Shown here piece by piece: positions 28,801-39,447 of a DNA stretch of 64,000 nt; positions within the stretch are counted from its first letter, which is position 1; each line of letters begins with the position of its first letter. Source of the stretch: Chelativorans salis. GTDB lineage: Bacteria; Pseudomonadota; Alphaproteobacteria; Rhizobiales; Rhizobiaceae. The stretch is from contig NZ_JAOCZP010000006.1 in the NCBI RefSeq assembly GCF_025336525.1, forward strand, positions 206,482-270,481, read 5' to 3'. The notes beneath the pieces are model-generated. The model ran no database searches. It saw only the letters and a program-made list of their open reading frames with translations, and was not told where the DNA came from. Made by a program: the position numbers and the translations under genes.

Positions 28801-29877
28801 TCACGTCGATGCGCGCTCCTCCTTCAGTAGAAATGCAGCGTTCGCCTGCTCGGCAATGCCACGCAGTTGCTCGGCAAGCTTCGCAGGCAAGGGAATGCCG
28901 TGAGAGAGGCGCTCGGCCTCGCAGGCATATTCGGGATCGCCGGCGACCATGACCGGACGCGCGGGGTTGGCCGGCGGCGTCTGCCGGAGCGCGTCGGTCA
29001 TCCGGTCGAGATCCGCCTCGAATTCGGCGCGCGAGCCGCGCATCATCGCCGGATCGAGCGCCAAGACGAAGTGCCCGACATCGTGCCGCTTGCCAGGCTT
29101 GCCGCGCAGTGGCGTCAACGCCGCGCCGGACAGCACGCTCGAGAGCACTTCGACCATGGCCGCAAGACCGTAGCCCTTGTGACCGCCGAGCGGGACGAGA
29201 AGCGTGTCAAGCAGCGCCAAGTTCGGATCGCGCTGGGGCGAGCCCTCGCGCGTCAGAGCCCAGCCTTCGGGGATGTCCGTTTCGGCGCGCTGCGCCAGCT
29301 TCAACTTGCCGATCGCTGCAGTAGAGGTCGCCATATCGAGCAGGAACGGCTTTCCGCGGGCGGAAGGCGCCGCGAATGCAATGGGATTGGTGCCCAGTCG
29401 AGGCTCAAGGCCTCCGGTCGGCACGATTGCCGCACGCCATACGGACGAGGTCGAGATGCCGATCAGACCTTGTTCGGCCAGGCGGCGCACATAAACGCCT
29501 GCCGCGCCATAGTGATTGGAGTTGCGGATCGCCACGGCGGCGATACCGAATTTTTCGGCCCGCTCCGCCGCCAACTCGACCGCCATCATCCCCGGAACCT
29601 GTCCGAACCCGGCATCGCCGTCGATCAGAGCCACCGCCGCCCGGTCATGCACAACGCTGATGATCGGGGTCGCCGTCGCACCACCGTCTTGGATCTGCTG
29701 GTGATAGAGCGGGAGCAGAGCCATCCCATGCGAGTCGATGCCCATCAGGTCCGCGGCACCAAGTACGTCTGCCGTTACCTGCGCGTGAGCATCGCTCATG
29801 CGCCAGGCGCGCAGGATTTCCAACATCTGGCGCCGCCAGAGCGCGGCTGCGACGTATGGGCCGAGTTCGGGTCGCAT
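28801..29877 (-). CDS. Ldh-family (malate/lactate/ureidoglycolate type) dehydrogenase
   Basis: A 358-residue NAD(P)-dependent oxidoreductase of the LDH2/MDG family, distinct from Rossmann-type LDH. Motifs: LMGIDSHGMALLPLYHQQI, VALIDGDAGFGQVPGMMAVELA, AIRNSNHYGAAGVYVRRLAE, LGTNPIAFAAPS and LLVPLGGHKGYGLAAMVEVLSSVL. The start follows GAGGAAA. First gene of an operon with the TAXI transporter, so it probably acts on the imported hydroxy acid. A 10-bp direct repeat TGGCTCAACC (29982-29991, 30003-30012; 21-bp spacing) lies upstream and may be an operator. Confidence 0.9.
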   Translation of the reverse strand: MRPELGPYVAAALWRRQMLEILRAWRMSDAHAQVTADVLGAADLMGIDSHGMALLPLYHQQIQDGGATATPIISVVHDRAAVALIDGDAGFGQVPGMMAVELAAERAEKFGIAAVAIRNSNHYGAAGVYVRRLAEQGLIGISTSSVWRAAIVPTGGLEPRLGTNPIAFAAPSARGKPFLLDMATSTAAIGKLKLAQRAETDIPEGWALTREGSPQRDPNLALLDTLLVPLGGHKGYGLAAMVEVLSSVLSGAALTPLRGKPGKRHDVGHFVLALDPAMMRGSRAEFEADLDRMTDALRQTPPANPARPVMVAGDPEYACEAERLSHGIPLPAKLAEQLRGIAEQANAAFLLKEERAST

Positions 29878-30060
29878 GCCGTTTCCTCGGGCGGTTCTGG
29901 CGCGGCCCCTGCCATGCGGCCGACCGCTTGATCATCAGCGCATCATGAAGGCGCCTAACTTGTCAAGCACACCGACACTATTGGCTCAACCGCCTCCTCT
30001 CCTGGCTCAACCATTGATCCTGAGCGCAAAGCCAATTCCGGAGCGCTCGCGGGAGTGGCT

Positions 30061-30891
30061 CTACTCTGCCAGAAGACACCGAATGAGAGGGTGGCGTGGA
30101 TCTGTGAGACCGTCGATGACGGTGAAATGGTGACGGTCGGGCTCCACCACCGCTGAGGTGATCGCGCCGAGGCCCGTCCACACGTTTGCCAGAAGCTCGT
30201 TCTGGCGCAGGAATTCGGCACGCTCGTTCCCGCCCACCCAGCAGGTGACGCGCGCGCCTTCCATCGGGCGCAGCAGCGCCGGACTTTCGGCCCCTGCCTC
30301 CGCTTCGTCGATAAGGAGCTCTGCATTCATGGTCGTGCGCATCAGCGGGCGCAGATCGTGCACGCCGGAAATCGAGACGACACGGCGGATGCGTTCCCGG
30401 ACGGGAGACGCAAGCGGCGTGGTGGCTGAAACCATGCGGCCGACGAGGTGACCGCCTGCCGAGTGCCCCGTCAGCATCAGCGGACCCTCGACCATGGCCG
30501 CGGCCGCTTCGATGGCGGCGGATACCTCCCGCACGATGCCGCCGATACGGACTTCCGGGCAGAGCGTGTAGGACGGCATCGCCACGGCATAGCCGCTTTC
30601 CAGAGCGCCTGCGGCTAGATGTGACCAATAGCTCTTGTCGAAACGCAGCCAGTAACCTCCGTGGATAAAGACGACGAGGCCCTGGGGCTTTTCAGGGGGA
30701 TGGAAGAGGTCCAGCCGGTTGCGCGGCCGGTCGCCATAGGCGAGATCGAGCTTTGCGCGGCCTGCCGCGAGAAGGCTCTCGCGAAAGCTTCGCGCCGGCT
30801 CCACCCACGCCTCCGGCCACCGATCCCCGCCCGGAATGTTGGGTCCGTTGGCGTAAGCATCGTCCCAATCGGTAATCAGGCGCTCGAACAT
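30061..30891 (-). CDS. Alpha/beta-hydrolase, likely N-formylkynurenine formamidase
   Basis: A 276-residue esterase-type hydrolase. The oxyanion-hole motif HGGYW (about 77-81), nucleophile elbow GHSAGG (Ser144) and a C-terminal acid/histidine pair (EPDRHHFTVID) are those of AFMID-type arylformamidases, unlike the metal-dependent KynB of many bacteria. ATG 30891 is 6 nt from GGAGG; ATG 30894 is possible. It is divergent from the anthranilate ligase-kynA operon, with kynU in the same island, so hydrolysis of N-formylkynurenine is the natural missing step. Enzyme class is clear; substrate comes from context. Confidence 0.75.
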   Translation of the reverse strand: MFERLITDWDDAYANGPNIPGGDRWPEAWVEPARSFRESLLAAGRAKLDLAYGDRPRNRLDLFHPPEKPQGLVVFIHGGYWLRFDKSYWSHLAAGALESGYAVAMPSYTLCPEVRIGGIVREVSAAIEAAAAMVEGPLMLTGHSAGGHLVGRMVSATTPLASPVRERIRRVVSISGVHDLRPLMRTTMNAELLIDEAEAGAESPALLRPMEGARVTCWVGGNERAEFLRQNELLANVWTGLGAITSAVVEPDRHHFTVIDGLTDPRHPLIRCLLAE

Positions 30892-30956
30892 CATGCTCCT
30901 CCCTCTTCAGCATAGAAGCGTGAGAAGGGGAGGCAGAGTCAACCTTCCCGCCAGAA

Positions 30957-30976
30957 ATTTTAGGCTTGAAGTAAAT
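30957..30976. promoter_or_regulatory. Candidate MarR operator, left end of island
   Basis: ATTTTAGGCTTGAAGTAAAT lies between the divergent hydrolase and ligase genes. Its core TTTTAGGCTTGAA (30958-30970) recurs exactly, on the other strand, at 47426-47438 before the monooxygenase/reductase gene. AT-rich dyads of this size are typical MarR sites. Confidence 0.7.
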
Positions 30977-31108
30977 GGCGCCCGGTGCCATCCTTGATTG
31001 GCTTCGACGAGGATGGGAGGCCGTCGTGCTTTTCGCTGTTTCCGCTATATTCAGGTGCTATGCACAAGCGCATTTCCGCGACACCCCCGCGACGAAGGAA
31101 GCCGCGTG

Positions 31109-32734
31109 ATGCTCGGGCCGACGGCACATGTCGACACCTTCACGCGCGACAACCTTCCGCCCGAGGATGCGTGGCCGGATTTCCTGCTCGAGGGGTTCGA
31201 GTATCCCGAATATCTCAATGCCGCCGTCGAACTGACGGACCGTATGGTGGAGAAGGGTTTCGGGGACCGCACGGCGCTGATCGGCAACGGCCGCCGCCGC
31301 ACCTACAAGGAGCTTTCCGACTGGACGAACCGGCTCGCCCATGCGCTGGTCGAGAATTACGGTGTGAAGCCAGGCAACCGGATCCTCATCCGCTCGGCGA
31401 ACAATCCGGCCATGGTGGCCTGCTGGCTGGCCGCCACCAAAGCCGGCGCCGTCGTCGTCAACACCATGCCGATGCTGCGCGCCGGCGAACTGGCAAAGAT
31501 CATCGACAAGGCCGAGATAGGCCTCGCGCTTTGCGACACCCGCCTAATGGACGAAGTCGTCGCCTGCGCCAAGGACAGCCGGTTCCTGAAACAGGTGGTG
31601 GGCTTCGACGGTACGGCGAACCACGACGCGGAGTTCGACCGCATCGCACTCAACAAGTCGGTCGTCTTTGAGGCTGTGAAAACCGGCCGCGACGATGTCG
31701 CCCTTCTCGGTTTCACCTCTGGCACCACGGGCGTGCCGAAGGCGACCATGCATTTCCACCGCGACCTGCTGGTCATCGCTGACGGCTATGCGAAGGAGAT
31801 CCTGCGGGTGACCCCCGACGATATCTTTGTCGGCTCCCCTCCCCTTGCCTTCACCTTCGGCCTTGGCGGACTGGCGATCTTCCCGCTACGCTTCGGCGCC
31901 GCCGCCACACTCCTGGAGCAGGCAACGCCGGCGAACATGATCGATATCATCGAGACCTACCGCGCGACCATCTCCTTCACCGCACCCACCGCGTACCGCG
32001 CCATGCTGAAGGCAATGGACGAGGGGGCGGACCTCTCCTCCCTCCGGGCGGCGGTCTCGGCGGGGGAAACGTTGCCGGGACCCGTCTTCGAAGAGTGGAT
32101 GGCGAAGACCGGCAAGCCGATTCTCGACGGCATCGGCGCTACCGAAATGCTGCACATCTTCATTTCCAACCGGTTCGAGGATCTGAAGCCCGGCTCGACC
32201 GGCCGCCCGGTCGGAGGCTATGAGGCGCGTATCGTCGACGAAGAGATGAACGAGCTTCCGCGCGACACGCCCGGCAGGTTGGCGGTGCGTGGGCCGACCG
32301 GCTGCCGTTACCTGGCCGACACGCGGCAGCAAGATTACGTGCGCGACGGCTGGAACATTACCGGCGATACGTTCCTTGAGGACGAGGACGGTTTCTTCCA
32401 CTTCGTCGCACGTTCCGACGACATGATCGTCAGCGCCGGCTATAACATCGCCGGTCCCGAAGTGGAGGCGGCGCTGCTGTCTCATGCCGATGTCGCCGAA
32501 TGCGCCGTGATCGGTGCGCCTGATGCTGAGCGCGGGCAGATTGTGGAAGCCCATGTCGTTTTGGTTCAGGGCATTGCACGCGATGAACTATGCGTGAAGC
32601 GCCTGCAGGACCATGTGAAGGCCACCATCGCGCCCTATAAATACCCACGCTCGGTGAGGTTCGTTGACGCCCTGCCCAAAACGCAGACAGGCAAGATCCA
32701 ACGGTTCCGGCTGAGGACGGAGAGGGTGCATTGA
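31109..32734 (+). CDS. 2-aminobenzoate (anthranilate)-CoA ligase
   Basis: A 541-residue AMP-forming acyl-CoA synthetase of the benzoate-CoA ligase branch. AAGGAA lies 8 nt before ATG 31109; the longer open frame is not used. The ATP loop is [18 protein letters not shown] (about 202-219), followed by [42 protein letters not shown] and the adenylation lysine in [11 protein letters not shown]. It would activate anthranilate released by KynU to 2-aminobenzoyl-CoA. Benzoate or salicylate are other possible substrates, but kyn genes on both sides favour anthranilate. It overlaps kynA (TTGA). Confidence 0.85.
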   Translation: MLGPTAHVDTFTRDNLPPEDAWPDFLLEGFEYPEYLNAAVELTDRMVEKGFGDRTALIGNGRRRTYKELSDWTNRLAHALVENYGVKPGNRILIRSANNPAMVACWLAATKAGAVVVNTMPMLRAGELAKIIDKAEIGLALCDTRLMDEVVACAKDSRFLKQVVGFDGTANHDAEFDRIALNKSVVFEAVKTGRDDVALLGFTSGTTGVPKATMHFHRDLLVIADGYAKEILRVTPDDIFVGSPPLAFTFGLGGLAIFPLRFGAAATLLEQATPANMIDIIETYRATISFTAPTAYRAMLKAMDEGADLSSLRAAVSAGETLPGPVFEEWMAKTGKPILDGIGATEMLHIFISNRFEDLKPGSTGRPVGGYEARIVDEEMNELPRDTPGRLAVRGPTGCRYLADTRQQDYVRDGWNITGDTFLEDEDGFFHFVARSDDMIVSAGYNIAGPEVEAALLSHADVAECAVIGAPDAERGQIVEAHVVLVQGIARDELCVKRLQDHVKATIAPYKYPRSVRFVDALPKTQTGKIQRFRLRTERVH

Positions 32735-33567
32735 GCAAACCATACGATCCCTCCGAAGAAGGCGCCAAGATGTCCTTCCGGGACCGCATGTCCTATAGCG
32801 ACTATCTGCACCTGGAGAGCGTGCTTGATGCGCAGGAGCCGCTTTCCACCGCCCATGACGAGATGCTGTTCATCATCCAGCACCAAACATCGGAACTCTG
32901 GATGAAGCTGGCGCTGCACGAGCTGGGTTCGGCCATGCGGATGATCCGCACCGACCAACTTGAGCCCTCCTTTAAGATGCTGACGCGGGTGGCTCGCATC
33001 TTCGAACAGCTCAATAATGCCTGGGACGTACTGAGGACGATGACGCCCAGCGAATACACCGAGTTCCGGGATGCGCTCGGCCAGTCTTCGGGCTTTCAGT
33101 CCTGGCAATACCGCGCCATCGAGTTCACGGCCGGGAACCGCAACCCCGCGATGCTGCGTCCCCATATGCATAAGCCTGAACTCGTCGCGAAGCTGGAGGC
33201 GATCCTGGAGGAGCCTTCACTCTATGACGAAGCGATCCTGCTTCTTTCGCGCAACGGCTTCGACGTCGGCGCGGACGCCAGGCGAACCGACTGGCGCGAG
33301 GCGCGGGCCGAGAGCGAGGAAGTGCTGGGGGCCTGGCGGATCATCTATCAAGAGCCCCTGCGCTACTGGCAGTTCTATGAGCTTGCCGAGAAGCTGGTCG
33401 ACTTCGAGGACTATTTCCGCCGCTGGCGCTTCAACCATGTGACGACGGTGGAGCGCATCATCGGCATGAAAAGGGGTACTGGAGGCACGTCCGGCATTTC
33501 CTATCTCAAGAAGATGCTGGAGGTTGAACTGTTTCCCGAACTCTGGAAAGTTCGCACCAGCCTCTGA
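32731..33567 (+). CDS. kynA: Tryptophan 2,3-dioxygenase
   Basis: A 278-residue haem enzyme opening the tryptophan indole ring to N-formylkynurenine. The start is TTG 32731, overlapping the ligase stop; ATG 32770 is an alternative. Motifs: [36 protein letters not shown] (His51 near substrate), [34 protein letters not shown] and [13 protein letters not shown], where His236 should be the haem ligand. The C-terminal [13 protein letters not shown] is the mobile loop. Its place inside the ligase-transporter operon ties tryptophan uptake to breakdown. Confidence 0.97.
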   Translation: MSKPYDPSEEGAKMSFRDRMSYSDYLHLESVLDAQEPLSTAHDEMLFIIQHQTSELWMKLALHELGSAMRMIRTDQLEPSFKMLTRVARIFEQLNNAWDVLRTMTPSEYTEFRDALGQSSGFQSWQYRAIEFTAGNRNPAMLRPHMHKPELVAKLEAILEEPSLYDEAILLLSRNGFDVGADARRTDWREARAESEEVLGAWRIIYQEPLRYWQFYELAEKLVDFEDYFRRWRFNHVTTVERIIGMKRGTGGTSGISYLKKMLEVELFPELWKVRTSL

Positions 33568-33614
33568 GCCGCCAATCCGGAGGAAACAAAATGAAGAATA
33601 AGGAGGGGAATAAG

Positions 33615-34754
33615 ATGAAGGAAATTCTCGCAACCGGCCTCATCGGCCTGTCACTGGCGGTATCGGGCTATGCCCATGCCGAGCCGGTCAAGATCGGCGT
33701 CATCACCACGCTTTCGGGCGGAGGTGCAGGACTCGGCATCGACATGCGCGATGCCTTCACGCTGGCCATCGAACAATCCGGCAACGAGGAGATCGAGCTC
33801 GTCATCGAGGACGATGCACAGAAGCCCGAGCTTGCCGTTCAGATCGCCGAAAAGATGATCCAGAGCGACAAGGTCGACCTCATGACCGGCATCATCTGGT
33901 CGAACCTGGCCATGGCCGTTGTGCCCAACGCCGTGGCGCAGGATGTTATCTATCTTTCGCCCAATGCCGGCCCTTCGGTGCTCGCCGGCGCCAACTGCCA
34001 TCCGAACTACTTCAACGTCGCCTATCAGAACGACAATTTCCACGAGGCGATGGGGCAGTACGCAAACCAAGATTACAAGAACACCTTCATCCTCGCCCCC
34101 AATTATCCGGCCGGTAAGGATTCGCTCACCGGCTTCAAACGTTTCTACAAGGGTGAGCTCGCCGGCGAGGTCTACACGCAGGTCGGGCAGACCGACTATG
34201 CGGCCGAGATTGCGCAGATCCGCGCCTCCGGCGCCGACTCTGTCTTCTTCTTCCTGCCGGGCGGCATGGGTATCGCCTTCATGAAGCAGTACGCCCAGTC
34301 AGGTGTCGATATCCCCGTCATGGGGCCCGCTTTCTCGTTCAGCCAGGATATCCTTCCCGCCGTGGGTGACGCGGCACTTGGTGTGAAGAATTCGGCCACT
34401 TGGGCGAAAGACCTCGACAATGAGGCCAACAAGGCGTTCGTGGAGGCCTTTCAGGCTGAATACAACCGCCTGCCCTCTGTCTATGCGGCACAGAGTTGGG
34501 ATACGGCGAACCTGATCCTCTCCGCGCTCTCCAAGGCGAGTGTGAAAGACAAGGAGGCTTTCCGTGCGGCGCTGAAGGAGGCGGACTTCGACTCGGTTCG
34601 CGGTGAGTTCAAATTCAACACCAACAACCACCCGATCCAGAACGTCTATATCCGCGAGGTGGTGAAGGAGGACGACGTCCTCACCAACAAGATCGTCGGC
34701 ACCGCGTTCGAAGACCACACAGACGCTTACGCCGAACAGTGCAGCATGCAGTAA
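33615..34754 (+). CDS. HAAT-family ABC substrate-binding protein (LivJ/K type)
   Basis: About 379 residues from ATG 33615, with AAGGAGGGG ending 6 nt upstream and an immediate signal peptide (MKEILATGLIGLSLAVSGYAHA). ATG 33591, with GGAGGAAA before it, is an in-frame alternative that would lengthen the n-region. The mature protein has the type-I binding fold: VKIGVITTLSGGGAGLGIDMRDAF, LAVQIAEKMIQSDKVDLMTGI, FFFLPGGMGIAFMKQYAQSG. The genes around it suggest tryptophan, kynurenine or anthranilate as ligand. A perfect hairpin follows the stop. Confidence 0.9.
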   Translation: MKEILATGLIGLSLAVSGYAHAEPVKIGVITTLSGGGAGLGIDMRDAFTLAIEQSGNEEIELVIEDDAQKPELAVQIAEKMIQSDKVDLMTGIIWSNLAMAVVPNAVAQDVIYLSPNAGPSVLAGANCHPNYFNVAYQNDNFHEAMGQYANQDYKNTFILAPNYPAGKDSLTGFKRFYKGELAGEVYTQVGQTDYAAEIAQIRASGADSVFFFLPGGMGIAFMKQYAQSGVDIPVMGPAFSFSQDILPAVGDAALGVKNSATWAKDLDNEANKAFVEAFQAEYNRLPSVYAAQSWDTANLILSALSKASVKDKEAFRAALKEADFDSVRGEFKFNTNNHPIQNVYIREVVKEDDVLTNKIVGTAFEDHTDAYAEQCSMQ

Positions 34755-34772
34755 GCATAGAGCTGTCTCCAT

Positions 34773-34800
34773 GCCGCGCCGTCACTCATGACGGCGCGGC
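34773..34800 (+). repeat. Perfect 12-bp hairpin after the binding-protein gene
   Basis: GCCGCGCCGTCA (34773-34784) pairs with TGACGGCGCGGC (34789-34800) around loop CTCA. No T-run follows, so it should protect the upstream mRNA 3' end from exonucleases and keep binding protein more abundant than the membrane parts. Confidence 0.75.
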
Positions 34801-34864
34801 CACTCCGCCAGCTTGACGCTGAGGAAACAGCGACGCGTCAAATCGCAGCTCCGGATCGGCCTCC

Positions 34865-35785
34865 TTGTCCACCGCACTCTTGATCGAGCAACTGCTGAAC
34901 GGACTCCAGCTTGGGGTCATGCTTTTCCTGATGGCGGCGGGGCTGACGCTCATCTTTGGCGTCATGGGACTGATCAACCTCGCCCACGGCTCGTTCTACA
35001 TGATCGGCGCCTTCGCGTGCGCGACTGTCGCAGCAGCCACAGGCTCCTTCTGGACAGGGCTGGTTGCGAGCTTGATCGCTGCGGCAGCCGCCGGCGCAAT
35101 CGTTGAGATGGCTGTCATCCGAAGGCTCTATGAGCGCGATCACCTCGACCAGGTGCTCGCCACGTTCGCGCTGATCCTGATCTTTTCGGAAGGCACGCGC
35201 TGGCTGTTCGGCTCCTTCCCGCTCTATCTCGACATCCCTCCCCTGCTCCATGGCGCGGTCCCCCTGCCGGGAGGCGGACAATACCAGCTCTACCGGCTCG
35301 CCATCATCGGCGTCGGCATCGTCGTGGCGGTCGGGCTCTACCTGCTCATCTCCCGCACGCGTCTCGGCATGCGCATCCGCGCCGGCGAATCCGACCGTGA
35401 AATGATCGCCGCACTGGGCGTCGACATCTCGACGCTCTATACGGTCGTCTTCGCGCTGGGCGCCGCACTTGCCGGCCTTGCGGGTGCGCTGGTCGGTGCA
35501 CTGCAATCGGTGCAGGTCGGCATGGGCGAACCGGTGCTGATCCTCGCATTCGTGGTCATCGTCATCGGCGGCATCGGCTCCATCAAGGGCGCACTGTTCG
35601 GTGCCGTCCTGGTCGGCGTGGTGGACACACTGGGGCGGCTTCTCCTGCCGCAAGCACTGACGCTGATGCTCCCTCCCTCCCAGGCCGCTTTGATCGGCGG
35701 CGCACTGGCATCCATGTTGATCTATATCGTCATGGCGCTCATCCTCGCCTTTAGGCCGAGCGGCCTCTTTGCCGCGCAGTCATGA
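34865..35785 (+). CDS. Branched-chain-type ABC transporter permease (LivH)
   Basis: A 306-residue polytopic membrane protein. LLNGLQLGVMLFLMAAGLTLIFGVMGLINLAHGSFYMIGAF is the LivH signature; DREMIAALGVDISTLYTVVFALGAALAGLAGAL follows. TTG 34865 has no clear Shine-Dalgarno and TTG 34880 is possible, so the exact start is uncertain. Followed by livM with ATGA overlap. Confidence 0.9.
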   Translation: MSTALLIEQLLNGLQLGVMLFLMAAGLTLIFGVMGLINLAHGSFYMIGAFACATVAAATGSFWTGLVASLIAAAAAGAIVEMAVIRRLYERDHLDQVLATFALILIFSEGTRWLFGSFPLYLDIPPLLHGAVPLPGGGQYQLYRLAIIGVGIVVAVGLYLLISRTRLGMRIRAGESDREMIAALGVDISTLYTVVFALGAALAGLAGALVGALQSVQVGMGEPVLILAFVVIVIGGIGSIKGALFGAVLVGVVDTLGRLLLPQALTLMLPPSQAALIGGALASMLIYIVMALILAFRPSGLFAAQS

Positions 35786-36765
35786 GAAAGGTCGTGACAC
35801 GCGAAGCCATCGCCAACGGGAGCCTCGCCCTCCTGCTGCTGGCGGTGCCGTTCGCGGCGATCGCCATGGATGAACCCTTCTACGTGACGCTCGCGACGCG
35901 CATCGCCATACTGGCGCTGGCGGCGGTCGGCCTCAACATCGCGCTTGGCCTCGGCGGCCTGGTCTCTTTCGGCCATGCGGCCTTTTTCGGCCTCGGCGGA
36001 TACGCTGCGGGCATCCTTGCCACCCACGCCTTCAACGCCGAACCGCTTCTCCTCGGCATCCCCGCCACCACGTCTATGCCGGTGATCTGGCTGGTGGCGC
36101 TCGTCGTTTGTGGCCTCGTGGCGCTTCCCATCGGCGCGGTGAGCCTGCGCACCTCCGGCGTCTATTTCATCATGATCACCCTCGCCTTCGCACAGATGAT
36201 CTACTACTTCGCCATTTCCTGGCCCGCCTATGGCGGCCAGGATGGTCTTTCGATCTATGTCCGGAACAGCTTTCCGGGTGTGAACACCGCCCTGCCGCTT
36301 CCCCTCTTCCTGATCTGCTACGGTTTGCTTCTTCTGGGGCTTGTGCTCTTCTGGACGCTGCGCAACTCGCGCTTCGGCGCCGCACTTCAAGCGGCACGAC
36401 AGAACCCCACCCGGCTGGCGGCTGTCGGCATTGCACCCTTCAACATCCGGCTCACGGCTTTCACCGTCTCGGCAATGATTACCGGACTTGCCGGCGCGCT
36501 CTTTGCCGACCTCAACCGGTTTACGAGCCCGTCGATGCTTTCCTGGCACATGTCGGGCGAGCTGATCGTGCTCATCATCCTCGGCGGCAGGGGCCGGCTG
36601 TTCGGCCCGGTGGCGGGTGCGATGCTCTTTGTGCTCTTCGAATTTGCACTTGGCGGCATCACCGAACGCTGGCAGCTCTTCCTCGGTCTTATCCTGCTCG
36701 GCGTCGTGCTCTTTGCGCGCGGCGGGCTCATGGGCTTCATTGCGGGAAGGGAGCGGCATGGCTGA
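35782..36765 (+). CDS. Branched-chain-type ABC transporter permease (LivM)
   Basis: A 327-residue membrane protein. LAAVGLNIALGLGGLVSFGHAAFFGLGGYAAG and the C-terminal FTVSAMITGLAGALFADLNRFTSPSMLSWHMSGELIVLIILGG are diagnostic of LivM. Pairs with LivH as the transmembrane channel. Overlaps its neighbours on both sides (4 nt and 8 nt). Confidence 0.92.
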   Translation: MRKVVTREAIANGSLALLLLAVPFAAIAMDEPFYVTLATRIAILALAAVGLNIALGLGGLVSFGHAAFFGLGGYAAGILATHAFNAEPLLLGIPATTSMPVIWLVALVVCGLVALPIGAVSLRTSGVYFIMITLAFAQMIYYFAISWPAYGGQDGLSIYVRNSFPGVNTALPLPLFLICYGLLLLGLVLFWTLRNSRFGAALQAARQNPTRLAAVGIAPFNIRLTAFTVSAMITGLAGALFADLNRFTSPSMLSWHMSGELIVLIILGGRGRLFGPVAGAMLFVLFEFALGGITERWQLFLGLILLGVVLFARGGLMGFIAGRERHG

Positions 36766-37503
36766 ACCGGTGCTGGAAATTCGCGATCTCAAAAAGAGTT
36801 TCGGCGCGCTGAAGGCCACCGATGGCGTGAGTCTCCATCTCGCGTCCGGCGAGATCCACGCCCTTATCGGTCCCAACGGCGCGGGCAAGAGCACGCTCAT
36901 CCACCAGATTTCCGGTTCGCTGACGCCGGACAGCGGAAAGATCCGCTTCCTCGGTCAGGACATAGCCGGCCTGGACATGGCCGCACGGGCGCGGCTGGGA
37001 CTGGCACGCAGCTTCCAGACCTCCTCGCTGGCGCAGGAGTTTTCGGCGCTGCGCAACGTCATGCTCGCAGTGCAGGCGCGGCAAGGAACGAGCCTGCGCT
37101 TCTTCCGCCCCGTGATGCGCGACAGGAGCCTTACCGAACCGGCCATGGCCATGCTGGAGCGCGTGGGTCTTGCAGGCCGTGCGCACGTCCCGGCGGCGGA
37201 ATTGTCGCATGGCGAGCGCCGGCAGCTCGAGATCGCCACTGCTCTGGCGCTCGGACCGAAGGCGTTCCTACTGGACGAACCGATGGCCGGGATGGGTCCG
37301 GAAGGCGCGAAGAACCTCACGGGATTTCTCGATACCCTGCGCCAGGAGGCACCGATCCTTCTCGTCGAACATGACATGGATGCGGTCTTCGCGCTCGCCG
37401 ACCGCGTGTCCGTCCTCGTCTATGGCCGCATCATCGCCACGGGCGATGTGGACGAGATCCGCAACGATCCCGAAGTCCGCCGGGCCTATCTCGGAGAACC
37501 CGC

Positions 37504-37507
<4 letters not shown>
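36758..37507 (+). CDS. ABC transporter ATPase (LivG type)
   Basis: About 249 residues from ATG 36758 (MAEPVLEIRDLKKSFGALKA). Walker A GPNGAGKST, LivG-type insert LDMAARARLGLARSFQTSSL, signature LSHGERRQLEIATAL, Walker B FLLDEPMAGMGPEG and EHDMDAVFALADRV. The signature serine-histidine variant is normal for this family. Starts inside the livM end; ends with GTGA overlap. Confidence 0.94.
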
Positions 37508-38190
<683 letters not shown>

Positions 38191-38199
38191 GAAGCGCCC

Positions 38200-39447
38200 T
38201 CAGGTCACTGCCGCGCGGGCTGCAAAGCGCTCATCCTTCCAGACCTCCGTCCGCAGCGCCTCTTCCAGAATCTCCACCGCCTGCCAGACATCCAGATAAC
38301 GGAGATAGAGCGGCGCAAAGCCGAAGCGCATGATAGCGGGCGAGCGGAAGTCGCCGATCACGCCGCGAGCGATCAGCGCCTGCACGATCTCATAGGCGTG
38401 GTCATGGGTGAAGGAGACCTGGCTGCCGCGTTTCGCACCCCCGCGCGGACTTTCGAGCGCCAGGCCGAATGGGGCGCACTTGGCTTCGACGAGACGGATG
38501 AAGATATCAGTGAGCGCAAGGCTTTTTTCCCGCACGGCCGCCATATCCACGGTGTCCCAGATGTCGAGCGCCGCCTTCAATGCCCGCAGCGAGAGAACTG
38601 GCTGGGTGCCGCACTGGAATTTGCGGATACCCGCGTCGGCATCGAAGCGCGGTTCGAAAGCGAAGGGCCGCGCGTGTCCCCACCAGCCGCTGAGCGGTTG
38701 GCGCGCCTCGGCCTGATGGCGCTGGGCGACATAGATGAAGGCAGGCGAGCCGGGACCGCCATTCAGATATTTGTAAGTGCAGCCGACGGCGAAATCGACT
38801 CTCGCGCCATCGAGATCGACAACCAACGCGCCGGCCGAATGGCATAGGTCCCAGACGACCAGAGCGCCGGCCTCATGTGCCCTCTGCGTCAGCGCTGCCA
38901 TGTCGCGCAACTCGCCGGTCTTGTAGTTCACGTGGTTGACGAGGACGACGGCGACGCGATCATCGATCAGTTCCTCGATCGTCGGCGCATCAACCCCTTC
39001 GAGGAGCAGCCGCGCATCCGGCTGCGTGGAGATGACGCCTTCCGCCATATAGAGATCGGTGGGAAAACTGCTCCCTTCGGCGACGATGACCGAGCGGCCA
39101 CGCCGCAGCCCCATCGCTGCATGTAAAGCCTTGTAGATGTTGATCGAGGTCGTGTCGCAGACGACGGTCTGGCCCGGCGTGGCACCGATCAGCCGGCCGA
39201 TCCGGTCGCCGAGTTCGACCGGCAAGTCGAACCAACCGGCGCTGTTCCAGCTGCGGATCAGGCCCTCGCCCCATTCCTCTCGTGCGGCCTTCGCCAATTC
39301 GTTGAAGACGGCGGGGGATGCCGGCCCCAGCGAATTGCCGTCGAGATAGATGACGCCCTCGGGCAGGCTGAACTGATTGCGCATCGAGCGCAGTGGATCG
39401 GCGTCGTCCATCGCCTTGACGGCGGCGAGATCCGGAACCTGGCTCAT
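38200..39447 (-). CDS. kynU: Kynureninase
   Basis: A 415-residue PLP enzyme cleaving kynurenine to anthranilate and alanine. ATG 39447 follows AAGGA; upstream sequence in frame belongs to the FadB-like gene. Motifs: YLDGNSLGPAS, NSAGWFDLPVELGDRIGRLIG, CDTTSINIYKAL, LVNHVNYKTGELRDM, VVWDLCHSAGAL (Asp200) and GCTYKYLNGGPGSPAF with the Schiff-base lysine K226. Overlaps the upstream FadB-like gene (ATGA). Last gene of the minus-strand operon, giving anthranilate to the ligase. Confidence 0.96.
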   Translation of the reverse strand: MSQVPDLAAVKAMDDADPLRSMRNQFSLPEGVIYLDGNSLGPASPAVFNELAKAAREEWGEGLIRSWNSAGWFDLPVELGDRIGRLIGATPGQTVVCDTTSINIYKALHAAMGLRRGRSVIVAEGSSFPTDLYMAEGVISTQPDARLLLEGVDAPTIEELIDDRVAVVLVNHVNYKTGELRDMAALTQRAHEAGALVVWDLCHSAGALVVDLDGARVDFAVGCTYKYLNGGPGSPAFIYVAQRHQAEARQPLSGWWGHARPFAFEPRFDADAGIRKFQCGTQPVLSLRALKAALDIWDTVDMAAVREKSLALTDIFIRLVEAKCAPFGLALESPRGGAKRGSQVSFTHDHAYEIVQALIARGVIGDFRSPAIMRFGFAPLYLRYLDVWQAVEILEEALRTEVWKDERFAARAAVT

